Shown: positions 1 to 7,993 of the stretch, in pieces
Numbering within the stretch: position 1 is the stretch's first letter
Layout of the letters: each line of letters starts with the position of its first letter
Assembly: GCA_018333775.1 (NCBI GenBank)
Contig: JAGXSO010000060.1
Coordinates: 1-9,029 of the forward strand
Direction: 5' to 3'
Length of the DNA stretch: 9,029 nt
From: Truepera sp.
GTDB taxonomy: Bacteria > Deinococcota > Deinococci > Deinococcales > Trueperaceae
The notes under the pieces: model-generated
The model's input: the letters and a program-made list of their open reading frames with translations, nothing else
What the model was told of the DNA's origin: nothing
Database searches by the model: none
Translations under genes and position numbers: made by a program

Positions 1-1185
<1,185 letters not shown>

Positions 1186-1192
<7 letters not shown>

Positions 1193-1245
1193 AGCCGGTA
1201 AAAAGCGTTCTCGCTTCGCTCGGAAGGCGAACGTAACACGTTCAT
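1186..1245 (-). CDS. Putative leaderless leader peptide of pheST
   Basis: A 19-codon frame, MNVLRSPSERSENAFYRLA then TGA, lies wholly within the pheS leader. Its ATG is exactly 7 nt downstream of the predicted -10 box, so the transcript would start at or next to the ATG and be translated without a Shine-Dalgarno site. The peptide contains a single Phe (TTT) followed by Tyr five and four codons before the stop, and the stop codon falls in the 5' arm of the next hairpin. E. coli PheM, the known pheST leader peptide, has several Phe codons, so one Phe is weak for classic stalling. Much of the coding sequence is the 20-bp dispersed repeat, which could mean part of the peptide is incidental. Confidence 0.5.
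1206..1225. repeat. 20-bp dispersed repeat, copy in the pheS leader
   Basis: CGTTCTCGCTTCGCTCGGAA here is the exact reverse complement of 7113-7132, next to and overlapping the right end of the first transposon. A 13-bp core, GAGCGAAGCGAGA, recurs at 7406-7418. The core can fold as a very short stem with a GAA or TTC loop. It looks like a family of small genome-wide repeats rather than a protein-coding constraint, because the copies are read in different coding contexts. Confidence 0.7.
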
Positions 1246-1252
1246 CACCGGC

Positions 1253-1282
1253 AGTCTAGCCTAGCGGCCTTAAGGGTGTCAA
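1253..1282 (-). promoter_or_regulatory. Promoter of pheST with leaderless leader peptide
   Basis: Minus-strand TTGACA (1282-1277) matches the -35 consensus 6/6. It is followed after 18 bp by TAGACT (1258-1253), which matches TATAAT at 4 of 6 positions. The leader peptide ATG begins 7 nt after the -10 box. It is back to back with the aldolase promoter: the two -35 boxes are 17 bp apart, so the two polymerases would compete for or share this short stretch. Confidence 0.75.
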
Positions 1283-1299
1283 CCGGGACATTCCGCCGC

Positions 1300-1328
1300 G
1301 TGACAGGTGCCGGGTGATGCGTTATACT
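1300..1328 (+). promoter_or_regulatory. Leaderless promoter of the aldolase gene
   Basis: GTGACA (1300-1305, 5/6 to TTGACA), a 17-bp spacer and TATACT (1323-1328, 5/6 to TATAAT) form a near-consensus sigma-70 type promoter. The aldolase ATG at 1336 is only 7 nt downstream of the -10 box, so transcription should begin at or within a base or two of the start codon. No Shine-Dalgarno sequence is present, which agrees with a leaderless mRNA. Confidence 0.82.
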
Positions 1329-1335
1329 CTGGCCC

Positions 1336-2256
1336 ATGGCACTAGTTACCGGAATGGACATCTTAGCGGCCGCCCGCCGTGGCGGCTACGGCGTCGGAGC
1401 CTTTAACACTAACAACATGGAGATCACCCAGGCGATCTTGGAGGCAGCAGAAGAGACCCGCAGCCCGGTGATCGTAGCTCTTTCTGAGGGGGCGCTCAAG
1501 TATGGCGGCAAGGATCTGGTTAATATCGTCCTGACCATGAGTAAGGAAGTGACCGTGCCGGTGGCTATCCACCTCGACCACGGCAGCAGCTATGAGTCGT
1601 GCCTGCGCGCTCTGCGCTACGGGTTTACCTCGGTGATGATCGACAAGTCGCACGAAGACCCACAGACTAACGTCAAAGAGACGGCCCGCGTGGTCGAGGC
1701 CGCGCACGCGGTCGGCGTTACGGTCGAGGCCGAGATCGGCCGCTTAGGCGGCGTTGAGGAGCACGTGGTGGTCTCCGAAGCCGATGCCATCCTGACCAAG
1801 CCTGATGAGGCGGCCTGGTTCATGGAGCACAGCGGTGCCGACTACCTGGCGGTGGCGATCGGCACCTCGCACGGTGCATATAAGGGGAAAGGGCGGCCCT
1901 TTATCGACCATGAGCGGATCAAGAAGATTGCCGCGCTGGTGCCTAACCCGCTGGTGATGCACGGCGCTAGCGGCGTGCCGCAGTCGCTAGTAGAGCGCTT
2001 CGTGGCGACCGGTGGCGAGATGAAGGATGCCTCCGGGATTCACGAAGACGACGTGCGCTTAGCGGTGACAGAAGGGATCGCCAAGATCAACACCGATACC
2101 GACCTGCGCCTGGCCTTTGCTACCGTGGTACGCGAAGTGTTTAAGAGTCAGCCCAAGGAGTTTGACCCGCGCAAGATCTTGGGGCCAGCCCGCGCTGAGA
2201 TGAAGGCCATCGTCAAGTCCCGCATGGAGGTCTTCGGTTCGGCTCGTAAGGTGTAA
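1336..2256 (+). CDS. fba: Class II fructose-1,6-bisphosphate aldolase
   Basis: Zinc-dependent aldolase that reversibly splits fructose 1,6-bisphosphate into dihydroxyacetone phosphate and glyceraldehyde 3-phosphate in glycolysis and gluconeogenesis. The 306-residue protein covers the whole family length. Visible active-site features, assigned by family pattern, are HLDHG with catalytic Asp81 and zinc ligand His82, VEAEIGRLGG with Glu133, GTSHG with His179, and MHGAS with His209. The phosphate-binding INTDTDLR is at 251-258, and the C-terminal PKEFDPRK is at 273-280. From memory it is strikingly like the Thermus enzyme. The ATG at 1336 has no ribosome site but lies 7 nt after a TATACT -10 box, so translation is probably leaderless. 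It stands alone on the plus strand, divergent from pheST and convergent with the transporter, with a 6-bp gap to that gene's stop codon. Confidence 0.96.
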   Translation: MALVTGMDILAAARRGGYGVGAFNTNNMEITQAILEAAEETRSPVIVALSEGALKYGGKDLVNIVLTMSKEVTVPVAIHLDHGSSYESCLRALRYGFTSVMIDKSHEDPQTNVKETARVVEAAHAVGVTVEAEIGRLGGVEEHVVVSEADAILTKPDEAAWFMEHSGADYLAVAIGTSHGAYKGKGRPFIDHERIKKIAALVPNPLVMHGASGVPQSLVERFVATGGEMKDASGIHEDDVRLAVTEGIAKINTDTDLRLAFATVVREVFKSQPKEFDPRKILGPARAEMKAIVKSRMEVFGSARKV

Positions 2257-2262
2257 CGCCAG

Positions 2263-3459
2263 CTAATCGCCCATCGCTGCCCGGTACGTTTTGAGCACCA
2301 AGTAGGCCAGCGCCGCGCCAGGGATCAACGTCAGGAAGCTTAAGCTCATGGCCGGTACCAGGCCGATCTGCTCTTGCAGCCAGCCGATGCCGATATAGAG
2401 CACGCCCGCGGTCCCCCAAGTAAAGCCCATCAGCAGGCCCGAGGCGGTACCGATGGCGTGCGGGGCCAGATCTTGAGCGCTGACGATCATTAGCGGTAGG
2501 CCGCTATTCACCAGCGCCCCGGCAGCGATCACCGCCAGGAAGAAGGCAGGAGTGCCAGGGGTTAGCCAGAACAGCCCCAAGAGCGGTGCCAACGCCAGCA
2601 GCGTGGTGCCGGTAATCAGCCATTGGCGGCTGACGCGCCGTCCCAACCCTCCCGCAATGACGCCGCCCACGCCGGCCGAGAACGAGAAGGCGGCCAGCGT
2701 GAAGCCGATTAGCTGGTCATCGGGCGCCAGGCCGTGCTCGTTCACCAGCCACAAAGGGACGCCGTTAGCAAAGGTGACAAACGAGATACTGCGCAAGATG
2801 CCGGATAGGCACAGCAGCCCGACCGGCCCGGCTAACAGCCTGGCGTCGAAGAGTTTGGGGCGGCTCTCGCGGCTACTCTTCTGGGGCGGGATCAGCAGAT
2901 AGGTCATGACCCCCATGAGCACCCCCGGTACCATCAACCAGGGGGTAAAACCGACGCCAAAGTTAGCGATCACGAACAGGATAATGATCGGCCCCAGGGC
3001 CAGACCAACGGTGCCGCCAGCGCTAAAGACACTGACTACCAGCGCTTTGTGGCGCCCACCTCCGGCGGCACGGGCCATGCTGATGGCGGCAGGATGGAAG
3101 GCCGCCGAGCCGAGCCCGCCGAAAAAGAGCACTGCAACCAACAGGTATACGCTGGGTACTACCGCCATTAAGCTGAGCAGTGATGAGCTTAAAATTACCC
3201 CCAATGCTCCTACCAGGCGGCGGCCCAGGCGGTCGGCTAAGGCGCCGAATAGCGGCTGGGTGACCGACGAGCTGAACGACAGTGTGGCCACCAGCAGCGC
3301 TAGCACCGTCTCGCTCAGGCCGAACTGTAGCTGCAAGGTCGGCAGCAGCGCGGCTAGCATGCTGGTAAAGGCGTCGTTAGTGGCGTGGACAGCGGTTAAA
3401 AAGACCGCCAGGCCGCCGCCGGTTAACAGCCAACGCTTGGGGGGGGTTAAGACCGCCAT
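2263..3459 (-). CDS. Major facilitator superfamily transporter, Fsr-like
   Basis: Inner-membrane secondary transporter of 398 residues with about twelve hydrophobic segments in two halves split by a polar loop near 191-208 (PPQKSSRESRPKLFD). The MFS signature GALADRLGRR is at 72-81. An HATNDAF segment (25-31), FHPAAISMAR (121-130), the GGGRHKALVVSVFSAGGTVG stretch (133-152) and LGP (155-157) are the pattern I associate with the fosmidomycin-resistance (Fsr) branch of drug exporters. The substrate cannot be read from sequence; 'Fsr-like' is only a branch label. The ATG at 3459 is 6 bp after the sucD stop on the same strand with only a weak ribosome site, so it is probably the third gene of the sucCD operon. 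Co-transcription with TCA genes hints at an organic-acid or metabolite substrate, but that is inference. Confidence 0.88.
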   Translation of the reverse strand: MAVLTPPKRWLLTGGGLAVFLTAVHATNDAFTSMLAALLPTLQLQFGLSETVLALLVATLSFSSSVTQPLFGALADRLGRRLVGALGVILSSSLLSLMAVVPSVYLLVAVLFFGGLGSAAFHPAAISMARAAGGGRHKALVVSVFSAGGTVGLALGPIIILFVIANFGVGFTPWLMVPGVLMGVMTYLLIPPQKSSRESRPKLFDARLLAGPVGLLCLSGILRSISFVTFANGVPLWLVNEHGLAPDDQLIGFTLAAFSFSAGVGGVIAGGLGRRVSRQWLITGTTLLALAPLLGLFWLTPGTPAFFLAVIAAGALVNSGLPLMIVSAQDLAPHAIGTASGLLMGFTWGTAGVLYIGIGWLQEQIGLVPAMSLSFLTLIPGAALAYLVLKTYRAAMGD

Positions 3460-3465
3460 GAGCGC

Positions 3466-4385
3466 CTAGCCTATCGCCTCCAGCATCGTTGCCCCCATCT
3501 CGCTGGGGGTGGCTGCCACTGCTGCGCCCGCCTCCTTGAGGGCCGCGATCTTGCTGCTAGCGGTGCCGCTGCCGCCCGAGATAATGGCGCCAGCGTGGCC
3601 CATACGCCGTCCTGGAGGGGCCGTAGTGCCGGCGATGAAGGCTGCCACCGGCTTGGTCATGTTAGTCTTGATCCACGCTGCCGCCTCTTCCTCAGCAGTG
3701 CCGCCGATCTCGCCGATCATGATTACCCCCTTGGTGGCAGGGTCGTCGTTAAACATGGCCAACACGTCTACGAAACTGGTGCCGTTGACCGGATCGCCGC
3801 CGATGCCTACCGCCGTGGTCTGGCCCAGGCCGTTTTGGGTGAGCTGATAGACCGCTTCGTAGGTGAGCGTGCCGCTCCGGCTGACCACACCGATCTTGCC
3901 GGCCTGGTGGATATAGCCCGGCATAATGCCGATGCGGCAGGCGTGAGGGGTGATCACGCCAGGGCAGTTGGGGCCGATTAGGCGCGTCCTTTTCCCCTCC
4001 AGATAGCGCTTGACTATCACCATGTCGGCAATGGGAATCCCTTCGGTGATGGCCACCACCAGCGGCAGCTCGGCCTCGGCCGCCTCCATGATGGCATCAG
4101 CAGCAAATGGTGGCGGCACAAAGACCGCGCTGGCGTTAGCGCCGGTCTCGGCTACCGCCTCGCGCACGGTGGCGTAAATCGGCACCTCGACCCGGTAGCT
4201 GTCCGGGCGGCCCGGTACCCCGCTGTGATCGGTCTCGCCGACAAACACTTCAACCTCCCCGGCGCGGCTGGGGTGGACCGCGGCCACCACCTGGGTGCCG
4301 TAGGCGATCGAGCGGTCGGCGTGGAAGCGGCCAAAGTTACCGATCCCTTGCACGATGAGTTTAGTAGTGCGATCGACAAGAATGC

Positions 4386-4389
<4 letters not shown>
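3466..4389 (-). CDS. sucD: Succinyl-CoA synthetase alpha subunit
   Basis: Alpha subunit of ADP/GDP-forming succinyl-CoA synthetase, which binds CoA and carries the phospho-histidine in the TCA-cycle step from succinyl-CoA to succinate plus NTP. Diagnostic motifs: AITEGIP (113-119), [11 protein letters not shown] (138-148), [11 protein letters not shown] (169-179), GIGGDP (195-200), IGEIGG (225-230) and MGHAGAII (263-270) with the phosphorylated His265. The 307 residues exceed the usual 288-290. The excess is about 19 residues near 46-66, between VHPSRAG and VPIYATV, where other family members have a short TPGKGG-type loop. The N-terminal CoA-binding loop reads GIGNFGRFH (15-23) in place of the usual GITGREGQFH-type sequence, one residue shorter. 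Start ATG at 4389 overlaps the sucC stop as ATGA. The core catalytic residues look intact, so it should be functional. Confidence 0.94.
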
Positions 4390-5609
<1,220 letters not shown>

Positions 5610-5614
5610 GGTAA

Positions 5615-5619
5615 CCTCC
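5615..5619 (-). promoter_or_regulatory. Shine-Dalgarno site deciding the TTG start of sucC
   Basis: GGAGG on the minus strand, 5 nt (TTACC) upstream of the TTG codon. No ATG or GTG in frame nearby offers a better start, so this site fixes the unusual TTG initiation. It contrasts with the leaderless starts inferred for the aldolase gene and the pheS leader. Confidence 0.8.
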
Positions 5620-5657
5620 GTTGGCCCTCTAGCCTTGCCCTGGGGCTCGAACGCCCT

Positions 5658-5687
5658 AGCCTACCGTGCCGAGCCGAGCTTCGCCAA
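5658..5687 (-). promoter_or_regulatory. Possible promoter of the sucCD operon
   Basis: Minus strand TTGGCG (5687-5682) and TAGGCT (5663-5658), separated by 18 bp, give about four matches each to the -35 and -10 consensus. A start near 5651 would leave a leader of about 42 nt before the sucC TTG, room for the ribosome site seen there. The match is moderate and found by eye in a G+C-rich stretch, so this is tentative. Confidence 0.35.
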
Positions 5688-5746
5688 GGTTTACCTGAAT
5701 TTGAGGATGCACGAAAAGTCGGTTGCGAGAGGAGGAAGGGGTAAGA

Positions 5747-5797
5747 ATGGATTGTGGAAAGTTCCTGGTTCTAACGTTTTCTGTTGCTCTTGCGTAG
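5747..5797 (+). other. Short frame with strong ribosome site running into the transposon end
   Basis: AGGAGGAAGGGG (5730-5741) is followed 5 nt later by ATG (5747), which opens MDCGKFLVLTFSVALA and stops at TAG 5795-5797. The first six codons are outside the element; from 5767 the frame reads into the left inverted end. It could be the beginning of a host gene, divergent from sucC, that the element cut off. It could also be chance, since the right flank does not continue an identifiable protein. The hydrophobic stretch looks like a signal peptide but is mostly element sequence, so I give it no weight. Confidence 0.25.
5767..5778 (+). repeat. Left terminal inverted repeat of the first element
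   Basis: GGTTCTAACGTT, exact reverse complement of 7129-7140. Flanking bases are TTCCT outside and TTCTGTTGCTC inside. Confidence 0.7.
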
Positions 5798-5827
5798 AAG
5801 TGCAGAAAGGGGATGTCATGAAGGTTG

Positions 5828-7303
5828 ATGACACACACGACATCCCGAGCACAGCGTACTCCCAGTCTCACCGAAAAACCAGATGGCTTAAGGGAGTCGA
5901 AGCGAATCTGCCTGCCTGTCGAGAGCGAGCTGTACCAGCAGCTGGTGACAAACCAAGAGGCGTATCGTGACTATCTCGACGACTGCATTAGGCGATACCC
6001 GGAGCTGTTCCCAGCAGCTATTGAGCGGGGCTACAAGCTCTACGGCTTTTGCGAGGCGTCGGTGAAGATGCCCAAGGTGCGTATCAGACGGATCTGCTTA
6101 CACGAGCAGGACGAGCAAGGCAGAATCCAGGTGTTCCAGGTTGTGCCCAGCTTCGGACGGCTTCGCCTCGGCGCTGCGCTGACGCTGCCCTACCTGACAG
6201 GAACGGTTGCGGAAGTCGAGAAGCCGCTATTCTTGCACCACAAGTTCGGGGTACCCTTCTGGGCGCTCTCATATGTCTTTGGCAAGGACGACTCTTATTG
6301 GTACCGGCTGAGCCAACAGCTTGGTCACCCCAGTCTAGTGGGAACTACGGTCAAACACACCGATAAGCTGCCCGAGCACCTGTTGGCCGACGAGAAGCAC
6401 ACCCGGATCCTTAAGAACAAAGCCTATGTCGCCTGTACGGTGGCCGAGGAGTGCGTGTTAGGTGCTTCTATCTCCCTATCGGCAAGTGAAGAAGGACTCA
6501 CTGAGGCTTACCGCAACTTCAAGGAGGAGGCCTGCGACCTCGACCCCGATTACCAGCCCAAGACGGTCAACACCGATGGCTGGTCTGCCACTCAAGCGGC
6601 CTGGCAGGCGCTGTTCCCTGGTATCGTCGTGATTCTTTGCTTCCTGCACGCTTTCCTTAAGATTCGCGAACGCGCCAAGCGGCTTGCCACCATCTTCCCC
6701 GAATTAGCACACAAAGTCTGGGACGCCTATCACCAGCAGAGCAGCGACGCCTTTATCGACAAAGTTACTGTCCTACAGTTATGGGCCGAACATCACCGGA
6801 AGCAGCTGAGCCAGACCGCTCTGGATGCCATCGGTAAGCTTTGCACCAACGCCTACCGCTTCACTCCGGCCTACGACCATCCCGGCTGTCGCCGTAGCAG
6901 CAACATGCTCGACCGCCATCTTGACGCCTTGGACCGCTACCTGTATGGCCTCAGGTACTTTCATGGGCATCTCGCCTCAGCCGAGCTAAGCATCAGGGGG
7001 TGGGCGTTGGCGCATAACTTCATGCCCTACTGCCCAAGGGCAGCACCGAGCAAGCGCTTCATCTCGCCAGCTCATCGGCTCAACGGCTTCGTTTACCGCG
7101 AGAACTGGCTCGTTCCGAGCGAAGCGAGAACGTTAGAACCTGTTTGTCTCAGCCTCTCTAGGAGGGCGAAGGTGCTAGCAACAGACTCCGGCAGAACTAG
7201 GAAAGTTGAAAGTTCATCCACTGTCATAGGAAAAGGGGTAGACGACAAGGCTTCGCCCGACAATTACGACGAAAGCAGTAACGCTGCTTTCGCAGGGACA
7301 TAA
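5828..7303 (+). CDS. MULE/IS256-like DDE-type transposase
   Basis: Probable transposase that cuts and joins its own element's ends. ATG 5828 gives 491 residues; residue numbers here count from the adjacent TTG at 5825. The start is uncertain: GAAGG precedes it closely, while a better ribosome site (AAAGGGG) serves an out-of-frame ATG at 5818. Catalytic features fitting the MULE/IS256 fold are LADEKH with Asp189, VNTDGW with Asp251, the CFLH pair Cys272/His275 and SNMLDR with Asp363. The last stands where IS256-type enzymes have Glu, about 112 residues after the second Asp. Glu387 (SAELS) is the alternative third residue. Similarity I recognise from memory ends at LNGFVYRENWL (about 429). The frame then crosses the right inverted end and adds about 54 low-complexity residues (ending SSNAAFAGT). 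The gene is therefore probably extended past its natural C-terminus. It could be active. Confidence 0.75.
   Translation: MTHTTSRAQRTPSLTEKPDGLRESKRICLPVESELYQQLVTNQEAYRDYLDDCIRRYPELFPAAIERGYKLYGFCEASVKMPKVRIRRICLHEQDEQGRIQVFQVVPSFGRLRLGAALTLPYLTGTVAEVEKPLFLHHKFGVPFWALSYVFGKDDSYWYRLSQQLGHPSLVGTTVKHTDKLPEHLLADEKHTRILKNKAYVACTVAEECVLGASISLSASEEGLTEAYRNFKEEACDLDPDYQPKTVNTDGWSATQAAWQALFPGIVVILCFLHAFLKIRERAKRLATIFPELAHKVWDAYHQQSSDAFIDKVTVLQLWAEHHRKQLSQTALDAIGKLCTNAYRFTPAYDHPGCRRSSNMLDRHLDALDRYLYGLRYFHGHLASAELSIRGWALAHNFMPYCPRAAPSKRFISPAHRLNGFVYRENWLVPSEARTLEPVCLSLSRRAKVLATDSGRTRKVESSSTVIGKGVDDKASPDNYDESSNAAFAGT
7113..7132. repeat. 20-bp dispersed repeat, copy at the right end of the first element
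   Basis: TTCCGAGCGAAGCGAGAACG, exact reverse complement of 1206-1225 in the pheS leader. It overlaps the inner part of the right terminal repeat and is translated here as part of the transposase tail. The left end of the same element carries only a diverged version. Confidence 0.7.
7129..7140 (+). repeat. Right terminal inverted repeat of the first element
   Basis: AACGTTAGAACC, exact reverse complement of 5767-5778. Read in the transposase frame it encodes no stop codon, so the gene runs through it into the flank. Confidence 0.7.
7246..7261 (+). repeat. 16-bp dispersed repeat, first copy
   Basis: CAAGGCTTCGCCCGAC is identical to 8221-8236. Over 25 bp the two sites agree at 22 positions. 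Both copies happen to be read as KASPD in their frames. The GGCTTCGCC core can form a 3-bp stem with a TTC loop, similar in style to the other small repeat. Confidence 0.6.
7270..7292 (+). other. Perfect 9-bp stem-loop near the end of the extended transposase frame
   Basis: CGAAAGCAG and CTGCTTTCG pair perfectly around a TAACG loop, 11 bp before the end of the frame's stop codon. No T tract follows (CAGGGACATAACC), so it is not a standard intrinsic terminator. It may be another small palindromic repeat or a 3' stabilising hairpin. Confidence 0.5.
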
Positions 7304-7349
7304 CCTGAAGTGTCAAACGACGCCGATTCGGCCTCAGACGTTGGGCAGG

Positions 7350-7508
7350 TTAGGAGCCAGAGCGCAAGGCATCCCACAGCGAATGGCCAAGGAAGCCCTT
7401 ATGCAGAGCGAAGCGAGAGTGATGTTCGACAAAGGCGGGCTCTAGGGCGAGGACTTCGTTTTGCTCGGGAGAGACAATGGCCGCCATGACCAAGCTGTGG
7501 CTGTAACG
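7350..7508 (-). pseudogene. Probable transposase fragment
   Basis: A 52-codon minus-strand stretch ending at TAA 7352-7350. Its first part, RYSHSLVMAAIVSPEQNEVL followed by ALEPAFV, resembles the 'Y.Hs.l.aaiv.P...eVl.L.PEFi' strand region of a family of IS4-like DDE transposases, as I recall it. The resemblance stops after EPAFV, exactly where the 13-bp small repeat (7406-7418) begins, so the rest (through LWDALRSGS) is probably unrelated sequence. No start codon context or upstream domain is present. I read it as a broken remnant. Family assignment is from memory and weak. Confidence 0.35.
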
Positions 7509-7521
7509 CAAGGAGCTTGTA

Positions 7522-7577
7522 GCTAGTGGCTAGTAGACTACAGGTCACTAGCCACATGCCGCTTACGAGCCACTAGC
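7522..7577. repeat. Cluster of overlapping inverted repeats
   Basis: GTGGCTAGT (7526-7534) pairs perfectly with ACTAGCCAC (7547-7555). The overlapping GCTAGTGGC (7522-7530) pairs perfectly with GCCACTAGC (7569-7577). The left arm can therefore choose between two partners. The cluster lies between two minus-strand gene fragments and includes the stop codon of the right one (7540-7538). It could be a small palindromic repeat family or a scar at the junction of two rearrangements. There is no T tract that would make it a terminator. Confidence 0.55.
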
Positions 7578-7756
7578 AGCCTCCCATCCACCTTGAAGCG
7601 TTCCAGCACCCCTGCCTCGGCCAGTCCCCCATAGGCGTGGCGGAAGGGCACAAAGAGCGCTTCCGGGTCAAGCGGATCGAGCATGTCATCGCCGCTTGAA
7701 TAACGGTTCTCCCGCACTTTTGGTGATACGGTGAGGCCGTCCCAAACAGTATTTCT
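7538..7756 (-). pseudogene. C-terminal fragment of an unidentified gene
   Basis: A 72-codon minus-strand frame that opens just after an in-frame TAA (7759-7757) and ends at TAG 7540-7538. The amino-acid texture is that of a real soluble protein C-terminus: SSGDDMLDPLDPEALFVPFR, then HAYGGLAEAGVLERF, then KVDGRLLVARKRH. It has no start codon in a sensible place (the only ATG is inside, at DDML) and no ribosome site, so it is most likely the tail of a gene whose front was lost. I do not recognise the family. The last residues (VASDL) are encoded by the inverted-repeat cluster, so the original stop may have been different. Confidence 0.4.
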
Positions 7757-7993
7757 TTAGAGGACGGGGGTGTGGCTCGTTGGCCTTGGTTGACCCCAGC
7801 ACCAGGTCGAGCTATCCCCGGATAGCCGAACACCTAGTGGTGCCTAGCTGGGTAGGCAGGACCTTGTGACAGCATGGGTTGAAAGAGGTGATCCACGTTC
7901 AGGACTGTGTTTCTCTCTGTTAGATAGCCGGGCGGCGGGAGCACTGCTCGGCTACCTGACAAGGGGCTGGGCTGTGCTGAGATGAGAACCCCT
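7757..7993. other. Non-coding stretch rich in short hairpins upstream of the ISL3 transposase
   Basis: I see no gene here. It holds a run of short palindromes: GCTATC-CCCG-GATAGC (7811-7826), CACC-TAGT-GGTG (7831-7842), GCCTA-GCTGGG-TAGGC (7842-7857), and TAGCCGGGC with GCTCGGCTA (7925-7954, one G-T pair). CCTTGT (7862-7867) and ACAAGG (7959-7964) could close an outer stem around the last one. The left end of the ISL3 element should lie in or near this stretch, but I cannot place it, because its right end is outside the window. Confidence 0.45.

Larger units (their letters stand above)
5767..7140 (+). mobile_element. Insertion-sequence-like element with MULE/IS256-like transposase
   Basis: A single transposase gene lies between perfect 12-bp inverted ends: GGTTCTAACGTT at 5767-5778 and AACGTTAGAACC at 7129-7140. 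Past the 12 bp the ends remain similar with one gap (TTCTGTTGCTC against CTCGCTTCGCTC), as expected of true terminal repeats of about 23 bp. The span of 1374 bp fits a one-gene IS. I see no target-site duplication directly flanking these ends, and the transposase frame runs through the right end. Either the real boundary is a little further out, or the right flank has been rearranged. I cannot name the IS family. Confidence 0.65.

Noticed and set aside
5635..5970. A 111-codon plus-strand frame, with an internal ATG at 5818 that has a good ribosome site (AAAGGGG).
   Set aside because: Its sequence has no family resemblance and spans the transposon end. The recognisable transposase is in a different frame, though the good ribosome site raises the possibility of a start-region frameshift.
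5756..7207. GGAAAGTT occurs at 5756-5763 and at 7200-7207 and could be an 8-bp target duplication of the first element.
   Set aside because: The copies are 3 bp from the left inverted end but 59 bp from the right one, and the termini they would imply do not line up (offset by 2 bp). Probably coincidence, though it keeps the exact right boundary open.
7573..7833. An 86-codon minus-strand frame starting MFGYPGIARP.
   Set aside because: It overlaps the more protein-like fragment at 7538-7756 in another frame and crosses the hairpin-rich non-coding stretch.
7801..7981. A tRNA gene or CRISPR repeats in the hairpin-rich stretch.
   Set aside because: No cloverleaf with a T-arm GTTCRA sequence and no regularly spaced direct repeats are present.
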